Both the position numbers and the translations under genes were made by a program. Shown in pieces: positions 21,069-31,145 of a stretch of 64,000 nucleotides of DNA (positions within the stretch are counted from its first letter, which is position 1; every line of letters starts with the position of its first letter). The stretch is from NCBI GenBank assembly GCA_018398585.1, contig JAGTTD010000011.1:31368164-31432163 (forward strand), in the 5' to 3' direction. The DNA is from Simmondsia chinensis (taxonomy: Eukaryota > Streptophyta > Magnoliopsida > Caryophyllales > Simmondsiaceae). Under the pieces are notes generated by a model, which was given only the letters and a program-made list of their open reading frames with translations, ran no database searches and had not been told where the DNA came from.

Positions 21069-24000
21069 TCAAATGCCAGCGTCTTGTTCATCCATTTCCT
21101 CAAGAATAACATATTTCACTGCCACATTCGTCGCAACAGACACTTCCAACTCATCTTGATCATGTTGATCCTTAAGCTTGTTATATCTAAATACAAAAAG
21201 TAGGAAAGTAAAGATCAGAACTTAAGCATTAGATACAAGGAGGTGTGTAGAAAGAAATTAAACAAATACGAACGCAGTACGAAAGAAGCTGTGGATGTCT
21301 GCTCTCAAAATTCTCATTAATTTCCTCCATTTTCTTTGAAAAACGATTTGCAATTATAATCGATATTGATTTGAATAGACTAATGTGTACAATTCCAAAT
21401 ACCAGTTCGAACCAAAACCCAGGACCACTTACTGCCGCATTCGTCTGATGAGAGTTGTTGCTCTTGCGGCCTTGGCCAGATTAGCAAGGAAGCAGGCAAC
21501 TTACTGTACGCATCCACACCGTGACAGCCAGTGCACCACCCTGGTGCGACATAACACACCGATCAACCCTCTCTCGTAAAGATGACGGCTGTCAGCGATG
21601 TTCCTGTGGAGTCTGAAAGACGCCTTACAAGGTCAGTGAATCAAGGAGTGAGCATCTCAGAATTGTCGCTGGGTTAGATTGCTATTCGTATTCATGGTCA
21701 GTATGGCGGGAGGTGGCATTTGGAGTGCTGTTGGCCACGTGCATCTCTTCTTCCTACGCTTCCCCAGCCTGTTGTTCAAAGACCAATTCAGGAACTTCGA
21801 GAAATCCAGCATGCTCCTCCTCTTCTCCCATGGACTGAAAATGATAAAGCCCAATCAATATAGCCTCATGCTCAGACCTCGCATCATGAGAATGAGGCTC
21901 GAGACATCTCCAGCGATTATGATTCAGGGTCCTCTGGGCCTGAATTTCCACCAGGTATCGAGTCCCATGCCCGAAACAGGGGGAAGCCACTCATGGAAGG
22001 ACCTAGCTTTGTGAGGAAGAGTAAAGGAAAAGGGTTGATGACAAAAAGGGAAAGGAAAGCTTTGAAGCGCAAGAAAAAGGAGCAAAAGAAACGGGAGCTT
22101 CAAGAGTTCTTGAAGGATATGTTGCCGAGAAATAGCACGCAGAATTCGGGTAAGACCCAGGCAAGCAGAGGAAGAGGAATATGGCGAAGCGGACTAGTAG
22201 CGTGCATGAGGCCGAGAAGATCCTTCAGGCTGAGCGAGCAATTGAGATGGGAAAGAGGCTAGGTCTGAACTTCGCTGGCTTTGACCCGCCTACGATGAGA
22301 GCCATACTTGATGAAAGGGTGACCTGACTGCCTTTTATCCTGTTTCAATTGCCCTGAGATCCGAATTAGTCATAGTGGTCAGTTAGGTTCGTCTAGTTAT
22401 GCCGGTTGTTGTTTGTAGTCCTGTTTGATCTTGTTCTTGTTTCTACGTGCCCCATTATTTAACGGGTTTTATAAGGGCTCGCTAGCTCAAGCGCCTGAAT
22501 TGTTTCGCGACCTAGTCGCTAATTATCAAAAAAAAAAAAAAACCAAAACCCAGGACCACACCCGGTTACTCCATCTAGGATTGCACCAGACTGGTTGTGA
22601 ATCAATCTGGTCCTTGGTCCTTTCTTTGGACCTTCCATTCTTTGGCTAATCCAACCAAAGTTTAGAGCAATGAAAATCTTTAAAGTATTAGAATACTGGT
22701 CCGAGTTTGGACCAGAACAGCCGATGTGGTCCAAGATCGAACCAGCCCAATATCGTCCAATCCAGTCCTTGATCCGGCATTCACTCTTCATGGTCTTCGG
22801 TGCAATCCAGTCAGGGTTTGGACATAAGACGCTTTATCTGGCATCATAAGTAGACAAGCCCCAACAATTCGTTCAAAGCATGAACTAATATAAATTTGCT
22901 TCTTGACAAAAAGAGCACCTCAAATTACACAATGACAGAATAAGACAATAAACATAAATATTGTCAGGAAAAAATTTTAGCTCGTACTCACTTGTACCAG
23001 TTAAATAAACTGACACCGATCATGATCGTCAGTAGACCTACGCCTTTCATCCAAGTAAATTCATCATGGAAGTAAAAGACGGCAACCTGAAATGAAACTT
23101 ACAGTACATCTATCAGCCTTCCTCTGGCATAATTCAGCTAGCTTGCAGAAAAAACCCAAAAGCACTGACATGAAATTTCTTTTGAGAATGAGTAGAAGTA
23201 GAAACAAAAAAAAAATGATAGTCCAGAATAATTATGCACGGAAAATTTAAGGATGATGAGTTCTAGGTGGAGACATCGGCTAAAAACATTGCACAGATAT
23301 AGCTAGGATTCAAACCAAAGGATACACCTGGCATTAACAATGGGCACAAAATCAAATAAAAGCTTGACAGATTTTGAGCTAGATGTAACATAATGATACA
23401 TTTTTAAGAACTCCCATGACATTCACAAATAGTATTTCATTTATCAAAACGTAATCATAATGTTCTAACATGTTGAAATTTGTAAAGGGCTATAAGAACG
23501 AGTGACTGGCTATTCAATCAATTTTTTGCAAATATAAGATATGAACGCAACTTATAATCTATTCAAAAGCTCTAAAGTGATCGTTGTGACTCATTACATA
23601 TATAACATCCCATTTTAACAAACAGTGATCCAATTCCGTGACAATAAGAAGGTTATGGGGTAAGATACACTTGACCGCGTCATGTTCAGACATCTAATTA
23701 CCCAGTTTACATAAAGGTCCAAACCAGTTAAAATAAATCATATACAATCTCTAATGAGTGAGATGAGATTTTATAGAAAAGAAATGATGAACTCAACAAA
23801 AACCGCATTATTTGATAAGCAGAACCTGGACAAGATGTTCTTTTCCTTTGGCCTCACTGATATATTAATAGGTTATTTCAATCAAAGCCAAAGGTGGTAT
23901 TGCAAATGTAAAAAAAAGCGAATATATTATGCACATAGGGTAACTGGCTCAAGCAATTACAGAAATAATCTAATAGCAAAACCAGGTAAATTTGGAGGTT

Positions 24001-27000
24001 GATTGTCAAGCAATGAACCCGACAAGCAAGTAAAGGAAATACAGGAACATAATATGGTAGGAAGAAGCTGACTCAAGAACTTTAAACTGCGAGTGATAAG
24101 ATAATCAGATGCCTCAAGCACACTTCTTGGATCTAATGAACATGGTATCCTGGACAACGCATAGCTAAACATATGACAGGTAATGACTGACACTTGACAC
24201 GGCCAAACCAAAAGAGGATGGCCCATGGTGCAAGCATTCACTCTTTGCCGCTTACAGGGGTTTTTTCCGGATTTGAACCCATGAGAACCTTATTGTAGCA
24301 CCAAGCCGAAGGAATAGGGCCAGGAGCCATTATTACACATTCGAGTTGAAGACTAATCTGTTTCTAGTTCCTCGCCTTGACATTCCAACAAGTTGAATTG
24401 CTAAAATGATTAATTCATGCAGGAGGAGGCAGGGGGAGCCAGTTTGATGTCTAGGTTAGGGGTGTAGAGGAGCCAAGCCAAGTACAAGCTCATTAGACTG
24501 GAGTTTGGACTTGCCATCATTTGCTTCTCTCGAAGCTTGTTGAGTTCAGAGACTTTGAGTTTGATCTAGACTCATCATGATCTCAAGCTTGAGCTTGAAT
24601 AGGCTCGGTTGAGCTCAAATCCGGCTCACTGAGCTTCAAGTTGAGTTTGAATCGTTAAAGCTTATTTAGGCTGGCTCACTAAGGTTCAAAATTGGCTCGG
24701 TGGACAAGTTACATTCATAATTTAATTCAAGATTGGCTCTTTTAAGCTTGCAAACTGAGGAGCCAGAGCTATCAAGCTTATTCAACTCGCTTATGACACT
24801 TGAGGATCGTAAACAAGCTTGACTCATTTACACAATAGTATAGGTTGCTCCAGCAGCATACCATTCTTTTGATGACATTTTTGCTTTTCGGACTGCTAGA
24901 GTAAACAGGGTCAAATAAAGGATTAGAAAATCCACATTAACATCAGCATTAGGCACACAGACATGGAATGGTTTTAGGCCTCGGCAAAAGGAGAGAGGAA
25001 GCAAACTAAACTAGCATGCAGTGAAGCATTTCAATCAATGTGAGCAACAGTTCATACAATTATAGTAACAGCTTCCTTGACGATGCCCGCTATTGTCACT
25101 GTGACGGCACTTGTGATTGAGATAAGGACATACTCTGTTAGTACCTGAAGCAAGGGAAAGATAATATTACTAAGACGATAAAACGTGACCTATGTGGTAA
25201 CATTTATCAGACATTTAGAAGAAAGTCTGAAACAGTGACCAGAAATAACAATGATTAACATAGGTTAATGGCTAGTATGTAGTTCTTACCGTAAAGAAGG
25301 CCAACGTGCCACCAAGAAGCATCAGCAAGCAGCTTCTATACACATGCCATGAATTATTAAAATATTCATTTGTTCTGAACTCTTGCCATGGGTCCAGGAC
25401 AAGAGAAAAAAGTGCGGTTGCCAATGCCATGATAGGTGTCACAAAGCTCATGAAGGTAAGTGGATTTTTAAACCCTGAAAATAACAAATAAGTGACATTT
25501 TAGGAATCCTTAAGGTCTCACCAAATTGATAAGCACAATTAACTCCAACTTCTATGATTTAGGCTCTGTTTGGTCTAACAAAAATAGTTTTTCGTCTTAT
25601 TTCAATGATTTTCATTTGTAAGTAGCTAGTAAAAATAGCCTAGAGAGAATATTTTTCCCATCAAGGAGAATATAACTCTCTCTCAAAGAAAGGATATGAG
25701 ATTTTCCCTCACAAGAGGGAAAATTCTTTCTGTTTTGATCTTATACTCAATCTCAAAGCGACTTCCAATGGATTAAACATAATTCATATGCAAATTTATG
25801 TAATAAAATTGATTTTCTAAATCAAAGAAAATAAAATCTTCAAGAAAAAATGATTGTTAGTTGAAAATATTTTTAGGATAAATATTTTCTGGACGGTTTT
25901 CCGTACCCAATAGAGCTGTAAGCACATTTAGGACTAGACCAGGTATTCAGCTCCTGACAATAGGCTGGTGCCACTACACAGTCTCACATGAAATATGGCT
26001 AACTTGCAGTAGAAGCAGGGGTCAAGTCTAACGTGTCACCACACTATCATAGAAAAACCCACACGTAAAACAGCAACAACTTCCTCGTCAAGATATGTGG
26101 ATATCAAAATTGTTACATTGACTAGACAAACAATATTTGTTACTTACCATAGGCTTCTTTCTTCGAGCGAGTTAAGGTACCAGCAAAGTGGAGAAAAGGG
26201 ATCCACAGAGAGATTGAGTTAGAAACAGACAAAGGAGTTAAACAAGAAAACTAACAACATCCAATTATACCTGCAAAAGAATCTGTGTCATACACCAGCG
26301 GAACCCAGACATAACAGCAGCAAGCATTACAAAAATGAAACCTGAAACTTCAAATTCTGTCTCCTTCGCCACTGACAACCAAATGTGAGTATGAAGAAGT
26401 TAGTGACATAAACCAACGAATCAGCTGCTGCTACATTTATTAGCATCTAGACATCAACACTGCTTATTAGTTCATGTTGATTGCATCCATATAGCATAGA
26501 ATTGTAGAACTTCACATGCAAGCATAGCCAGAGAAAGAGAGGGAATATTTTTTTTTTTTTTTTTTTTTCAGAGTCTTAACAAGGATGCAACATTTTTCAT
26601 AAATAGGGGCACCAACATTTGAGGGATGGGGAAACGAGCTTCAAACAAAAGAGATACAAAATAGTACATAAAAGAGGAACCGAAAAGAAGAATACCAGTT
26701 AATAAAATTCCAATTGATATGACTACAATGATCCCAAGAAGTTTAAGGCTTGGAGACTCCAACCTGCACAGAATTCAACATTAGAACCATAACAAAAAAA
26801 ATAAACTGGAAGAATGTCAAAAAAGCAACATTCCCAGTGCCCTAAGGGCTCCCGCCTAAGCAGGGTCAGGGGATAGATGTACGCAGCCTTTCCCCTTCAG
26901 GGTATCCTAAAGGAAGGCTGTTTCTGAGAACCCCCAACCTGAGGGGTGCAACACGAGGACTTCCCAGGAGGTCACCCATCTTGGTACTACTCTCGCCTAA

Positions 27001-29904
27001 GCACGTTTAACTTCGGAGTTCTAATGGGATCCGATGCTTGCGTGTTGGAAGAATGTCATATATATAAGTATCCCTCAAACCGACCGCAACCAATATGATA
27101 GTGGAGTGTGAAAGATTAGCTAACGAAGTTCTTGGAAGAAGGCTTAGGAAAATCTTTAAAAAAAAGGCAAAAGCCAAAAATGAAGAGAGGAAGGATCTTA
27201 TTTAAATTAAGCTAACCGTGCACTAAAGCCAAAAAAAATCAGGACTCTCTCCCTCCCTTTTCCTCTCTTACCCTCCCTCCTCTTCATTTGTCTAGGCTTA
27301 AAAGATAGCGAAGAAATGATGCAGTAACAAAAATAAAATATGGAAGTGTTACGTTGTCAAGTAAAGCAATCTAAAGAAAGAGAACACAAGAGAATTAGAA
27401 AAGATCAGTGCAAATTACATATTTGCAAACCAAAATTAAGAGGGAGGAAGAAAAGGGGGAATATAACAGCTACCTCAATGCAAAAGCAAATAATAGCAGA
27501 AATATAGGAGATGCGGATTTACACTGCAATACAGAAAACAACAAGGTCAACATGTAATCCCTATTGAATAAATCAAAGTGACAAAAGAGTTCATGACTAA
27601 GAATGACAAACCATAGTGGCAAATGTAACAGAGATGAAAACAAGCGACGCATTGCTCAGATTAATATCCAGTGCCGTTGCAAGACCCGTTGGTACAACTG
27701 TGAAAGCAAAGTCCATCTGTGGCATTAGTTGTCAGAGAAGTCAATACAAATAGCTAAGTTAATAATTGAAAGAATACCTTAAAAAAGAACATAAGAAACA
27801 GCGACAATTAGAAAGGCTGGGAAACAAAACACCACAGACAACAAGCAAACATTGATTTCAGGGAAACTAAATAGTGAATTCAATACTTCATTTATTTCAA
27901 GTGGAGCTAATACAAATTTTCCACTCAACACAGCTCCAGCTCAAAAACCGAGTAGGCGATGTCCTTCACGTATTTAGTAATATTCCAGTTAAGTAGGAAA
28001 TACTTGAACTCAGAGGAAAATCAATGATGGTTACAACAAAATTTTCTTTCTTTATTCTTTTTCTTTCATTATTTTCCCTTCTTTTTTAACTTCTGAAAGC
28101 AGTACTAGACTAAGAACATCTTCAAGAATATTTTCCAACTTGAGGATTTTTCTTTCAAAGGAAAAAATAAGGAGAGAACTTGAAAAGACGATATGAAAAG
28201 TATGCTTGCTATTGACAAGTTATAAATGAGGGAAAGGTCATGGATTCTTATTTTTAGTTTCTTTCTAGTTTGTTATTTTCAGTTTCTTTCTAGTTTAATT
28301 GAAACTAAAAATGGAAAACAAAACACCATAAATAATTGTTTTCAAAACATAGTATTTAGTTTCTTAAAAACCAAAAACTGCAAACTAGTAAATGATACCA
28401 AACAAGCCTTCAAAGCACAGGTTATTTGTTGTTTGCAAAATAAATGCTAAAATAGGAAGAGAACATGGAAGAGCTTATGAAGTCACCTTTGGCAAAGTAA
28501 TCCCTCCATGACATGCTTATACCCTTTTGAAATCTTTCTGACCAAATCCATACAATTGCCTTCGATAAAATGGCTTGCATTGCAAAGTGAAATGTGTTCA
28601 TCAACAATGGAGCAGGAAACTTTCCCAAGTGATCTCCTAACAGGGACTTGTTATACCTAATCACAGCAGAGACGCCATCAGATTAGAATCAGAAGGTTTC
28701 TGGGTGCGCATTGGTAATAAACACGAACTACCAAGAAATTCTTCAATATGATACTGTTCCTCAAAGTAAACGAATTTGAAAGGCCTCTCCTATAACACTA
28801 AAATCAAGGAACTATTGGAAATGGACATGATAATTTTTATTTGCAGTTTGCACATCCAGGATACATATCTGCATCTGACAGGAACTCCATTTTTCCACCG
28901 CAGAAAATCAATTTCCCAGTATTACACGTCAACAAGAGACCAACTGAAATGATACTTTAAACTAGATAGGATTCAAAATAAGGAAATTACCCTCCGAATA
29001 TAATTTTAGGACTAAGATTTGAGGATCTAAGTGTTAAAGTGTCTATAAGAATCAGCCTGATACGTTGCTGTCTGTAGGATATAATATGTATCCCGAATTA
29101 TGCATTGTTGCCAGCGAGACCTTGATTCAATGGTAAAACTACCACAGTTAAGACCCTAATACAAGAGCATTTGCATCTCCTTCTTCCTCTCCTAGAATCT
29201 GAACTATAGAATATCGGTGTCCATGGCCGACAACTATAGGAGGCAACTCGTGGTTTTAATCAATTCAAAGTAAACCCACTTCGTTTTGCACTTATCCGAA
29301 TCAAATATTATCAAATACTGTTAAGGAACCAACTATCCTAAAAGTTTAAGCTATTCGATGAAAGTCAAACAATGGTTTCGATACTCTTAACATGCCTCCA
29401 CGGGCAAATGGTTGACAAGCATGAAACCTGGATGGTGGACAAAACCCGCCTTACATTAATCTTGAAATATGGGATTGTTAGGATTCAAACTCGTACCCTC
29501 TTAATCAACATGGCGCTATTGCCACGTCAAAGAACCAATTAACACAAAAGTTTAAGCCGTCCAACAATAGTTTTAGACTCTAACAAATACCATACCGTTA
29601 AATCAACATTATGAACCTTAAAACACCTATAATCAACATATAACTCCATAAAGAACAACCAAAACAAGGGAGGAAGCAACACTCACAAGGTCAAGACTAA
29701 GCTGAAAATGTACCAAATCATCACAAAAAACAACGTCTTCATCACATTAGCCGCTTTCACAGCACTCTTCGTATTCACCTGCCCCACTCTATGATCATCA
29801 TCTAAATTTCTCTCTCTCATAATCCTCTCCTCGATATCAAACGGTACGTAACTCTGATTATCCTCATTCCCATTCACATGAATCATTCCACCATTTCCAA
29901 CCAT
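21069..29904 (-). CDS. Sugar-phosphate/nucleotide-sugar translocator family protein (At1g06470-like), 11 exons
   Basis: The spliced frame is 396 residues and closes without a stop. Exons, 5' to 3' on the minus strand: 29904-29687, 28656-28487, 27697-27612, 27523-27474, 26763-26696, 26371-26271, 26160-26148, 25474-25290, 25144-25058, 23086-22992, 21186-21069. All introns are GT-AG. The N-terminus is hydrophilic (about residues 1-50), followed by about ten hydrophobic segments of the TPT/drug-metabolite transporter fold. Family marks include SLVLTLYNKSLLG, TALATALDINLSNASLVFI-like text, MCKSASPIFLLLFAF, FRWCMTQILLQKE, GFKNPLTFMSF and VLISITSAVTVTIAGIVKE. Members swap sugar phosphates or nucleotide sugars at Golgi, ER or plastid membranes; the substrate here is unknown. 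The highly charged C-terminal tail ends EEMDEQDAGI. No targeting peptide is obvious. Exon 7 is a 13-nt microexon. The last intron carries a retroposon and intron 4 a SINE. Start chosen at the first Met before the conserved region; MIHV at 29886 is an alternative. Confidence 0.88.
21429..22540 (+). mobile_element. 1.1-kb non-LTR retroposon with 19-bp target duplication and poly(A)
   Basis: AACCAAAACCCAGGACCAC occurs at 21410-21428 and again at 22541-22559. The segment between ends CGCTAATTATC plus about 15 A residues, the signature of target-primed reverse transcription. It encodes a short frame beginning MTAVSDVPVESERRLTRSVN (about 21584), then a basic stretch at 21993-22200 (MTKRERKALKRKKKEQKKRE). 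After a frame change a segment around EKILQAERAIEMGKRLG precedes a stop at about 22324. This resembles the C-terminal end of a plant LINE ORF1. No endonuclease or reverse transcriptase is present, so it is a non-autonomous or internally deleted LINE. It lies antisense in the last translocator intron. Confidence 0.8.
24250..24335 (-). mobile_element. tRNA-derived SINE head fragment
   Basis: On the minus strand GGTTCAAATCC (a perfect B box) follows an A-box-like region about 50 bp upstream. No acceptor-stem pairing fits a real tRNA. It lies in the translocator intron 9. Confidence 0.35.
24460..24845. repeat. Degenerate GAGCTTGAGC-type repeat
   Basis: Dense in AGCTTGAG, GAGCTCAAAT and GGCTCACTGAGCTTC, in both orientations. 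Same class as 7960-8270 and 50450-50930. Lies in translocator intron 9. Confidence 0.55.
25562..25917. mobile_element. MITE, hAT-like, in translocator intron
   Basis: Starts GGCTCTGTTTGGTC and ends with the reverse complement of AGCTCTATTGGG. The interior has facing GAAAA/TTTTC blocks. Related to 8353-8746 but more decayed. Confidence 0.45.
26820..27045 (-). mobile_element. 5S rRNA-headed SINE with 13-bp target duplication
   Basis: TGGAAGAATGTCA occurs at 26807-26819 and 27046-27058. On the minus strand the head contains GGATCCCATTAGAACTCCGA, AGTTAAACGTGCTTAGG, GATGGGTGACCTCCTGGGAA and GTCCTCGTGTTGCACCCC, that is, 5S rRNA to its exact 3' end. The Au-like body follows (GGTTGGGGGTTCTCAGAAAC, AAGGCTGCGTACATCTATCC, GGCGGGAGCCCTTAGGGCAC) and an ATGTTGCTTTTT tail. 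It lies in intron 4 of the translocator, in the same orientation as the gene. Confidence 0.9.
28240..28408. mobile_element. MITE, GGGCTTGTTTG family, left end lost
   Basis: The right end GATACCAAACAAGCC and the interior AGTTTCTTTCTAGTTT / AACTAAAAATGGAAAAC match the family. No clear left terminus. Confidence 0.5.
29455..29530 (-). mobile_element. tRNA-derived SINE fragment
   Basis: Minus strand GTACGAGTTTGAATCCTAAC contains a B-box-like core, with a possible A box about 35 bp upstream. Fragment only, in translocator intron 1. Confidence 0.3.
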
Positions 29905-30142
29905 TTCGAACTTGTTTCTTGAATTACTAACCAGTAATTTTTCTCTTCTTTTCGTCTATTTCGTCGTCGAATTTCTCTATGCTTGAAATTGAATCCTTAG
30001 CGGTTTCTCGATCGATTAAGAGCTTCGAATTTCTTTCTTGAATTAACAATCAGTAATTTTTCTGTTCTCTTCTTCTACTTCTTCGTCGATTTCCTCTATG
30101 CTTGAAATTGCATCTCTAGCGGCTTCTCGATCGATTTAGAGC
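29905..30142 (-). repeat. 119-bp tandem duplication in the translocator leader
   Basis: 29905-30023 and 30024-30142 are two diverged copies of one unit. Both start TTCGAA, contain CTCTATGCTTGAAATTG and end TCTCGATCGATT(A/T)AGAGC. The duplication sits immediately upstream of the translocator ATG, so it probably lies in its 5' untranslated region or core promoter. Confidence 0.85.
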
Positions 30143-30497
30143 TCGTTCGAATCGCGCTAGACCGATAAGGATAGTTCTCGACAAAGAAAAACTCGTTTCG
30201 ATTCCGTTCGTCTTTCCGATTCAAGATCTTCATTATCTACCATTTCCATTGATTGATTCGAACGCTTATGGCTGGTAAAAGGAGAGTCGAATGTGCATCA
30301 AATTGAGAATGATAGAAATGGAGATCGAAGAAAGAGGAGAATCTGATATTGATGGAGGGAAATGAAGATAATTGCTGCTTGACTGACGACGCGTTTAGGC
30401 CCTTGGGCACGTTCAATTGAATCGTATGGTGTAATAGCAAAAACAATTCCAAATTTGATAATATTGAATTAATGTAGAATTATTTTCTTTCAATAAT
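30143..30497 (-). promoter_or_regulatory. Probable promoter region of the translocator gene
   Basis: Assigned by position upstream of the leader. I see no clear TATA box on the minus strand. No other feature recognised. Confidence 0.3.
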
Positions 30498-30690
30498 CTC
30501 CTCCGGTTGGGATCCTCGGAAATAATCTTTTTTTAAGATAAAAATAATTTTATAATCTTCTCCAGTTGGGATCTTCGAAACAACCTTCCTTCAGGGTAAC
30601 ATCCTGAAGAAAGAAGGTTGCGTACATCCACCCCGGACCCTGCATATGCGGGAGCTCTTGTAATATTAGGATTGCTGTTGTTATTGTTCT
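30498..30690 (+). mobile_element. Au-like SINE body, partly duplicated
   Basis: GGTTGGGATCCTCGGAAAT at 30505 and CAGTTGGGATCTTCGAAAC at 30563 are two copies of the body start. Then GGTTGCGTACATCCACCCC, GGACCCTGCATATGCGGGAG and a TTG-rich tail. The front half is repeated about 58 bp apart. Confidence 0.6.
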
Positions 30691-31136
30691 TTTAATAATC
30701 AATGATTGTAATAATTGCAGTTTTTATGGATATTTAAGTTATTTTGAGTCTTTTTTTTTAATTATATTGGATTATTTTAAATTTTATATCAAGTTATACG
30801 AGGTATTAGTTAGATTGAGTTATTTTTGTTATAGTCGTCTAGGGCTCTGGTTGATGGAGTTGGGTAAAGTATTTTTATTCAAGTCATTTCAACTACGTTA
30901 TTTTGCGTTTTAGGTCAACCCAAATTTAAGTCCGCAGGCCAGATCATGTGCTGAGAGAAATTTACTTGGACTCAAACCCAACCCGCCTTGTCCTGGAACC
31001 ACATCTCACTCCAAGCTGTAAGTCATCGTGATTTGTGTTGTGTCTAATGGGCAAAGATCTGGTGTTGTGGGCTGTCCACGGTATTGCTAGCTATAGAAAA
31101 GGGGGAGAGAGAGAGGAGGAGAGAGAAAGAGGGGGA
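30691..31136. other. Intergenic stretch, no feature recognised
   Basis: AT-rich, ending in a GA-rich run (31100-31136) just outside the foldback element. No gene. Confidence 0.4.
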
Positions 31137-31145
31137 AAGAAAATT

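Noticed and set aside
25306..25491. Plus-strand frame over translocator exon 8
   Set aside because: Antisense shadow of a well-supported exon.
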